From: Eimeria necatrix
Lineage: Eukaryota; Apicomplexa; Conoidasida; Eucoccidiorida; Eimeriidae
NCBI RefSeq assembly: GCF_000499385.1
Contig: NW_013654662.1
Coordinates: forward strand, 1 to 10,000
DNA length: 10,000 nt
Direction of reading: 5' to 3'
Shown here: in pieces, positions 9,988 through 10,000 of the stretch
Numbering within the stretch: position 1 is the stretch's first letter
How the letters are laid out: the number at the start of each line of letters is the position of its first letter
Translations under genes and position numbers: made by a program
The notes under the pieces: model-generated
What the model saw: the letters and a program-made list of their open reading frames with translations, nothing else
Databases searched by the model: none
Told to the model about the DNA's origin: nothing

Positions 9988-10000
9988 CTGCTGCTGCTGC

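Overview
The window looks like nuclear DNA of an Eimeria-type coccidian (apicomplexan). It is saturated with CAG/CTG trinucleotide tracts and with telomere-like AAACCCT/TTTAGGG tracts. Both repeat families are known hallmarks of the repeat-rich segments of Eimeria genomes. The species cannot be told from the sequence. Most long open frames here are homopolymer shadows (poly-Q, -A, -S, -L, -C) that open on both strands wherever a CAG tract lies, so frame length is no guide to coding.

Reading the short non-repeat islands together reveals one large gene on the minus strand. It starts at the ATG at 7516 and runs off the left edge. I resolve 17 exons: 7516-7443, 7205-7112, 6821-6697, 6466-6307, 5259-5203, 5117-4858, 4705-3881, 3456-3387, 3137-2996, 2844-2801, 2525-2452, 2237-2044, 1749-1712, 1488-1417, 1052 to about 897, 820-592 and 211-71. 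Joined in this order they follow, block after block, the N-terminal three quarters of a transportin-3/MTR10/importin-13-type karyopherin-beta, a nuclear import receptor. Splice phases agree at every junction but one (exon 15 to 16). The comparison is to family sequences from memory; no alignment was run.

The introns are built of repeats. Every telomere-like tract in the window lies in an intron of this gene, in either orientation, and several donors touch the tract directly. Other introns are made of CTG/CAG, ATTT or AATT tracts. Some exons carry poly-L, poly-A and poly-Q expansions between the conserved helices, mainly exon 7. No telomere-like repeat occurs to the right of the start codon.

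Right of 7516 there is about 1 kb of CTG-rich flank. A candidate plus-strand terminal exon of an unrecognised Val/Pro-rich protein ends at 8993. A CAG-rich and then AT-rich spacer follows, then a long CTG/CTA/CTGGTG array (about 9392-9827), and a candidate minus-strand exon (9987-9829) with a Trp-rich predicted membrane segment. No tRNA, rRNA, CRISPR array, transposase or virus-like gene was seen.
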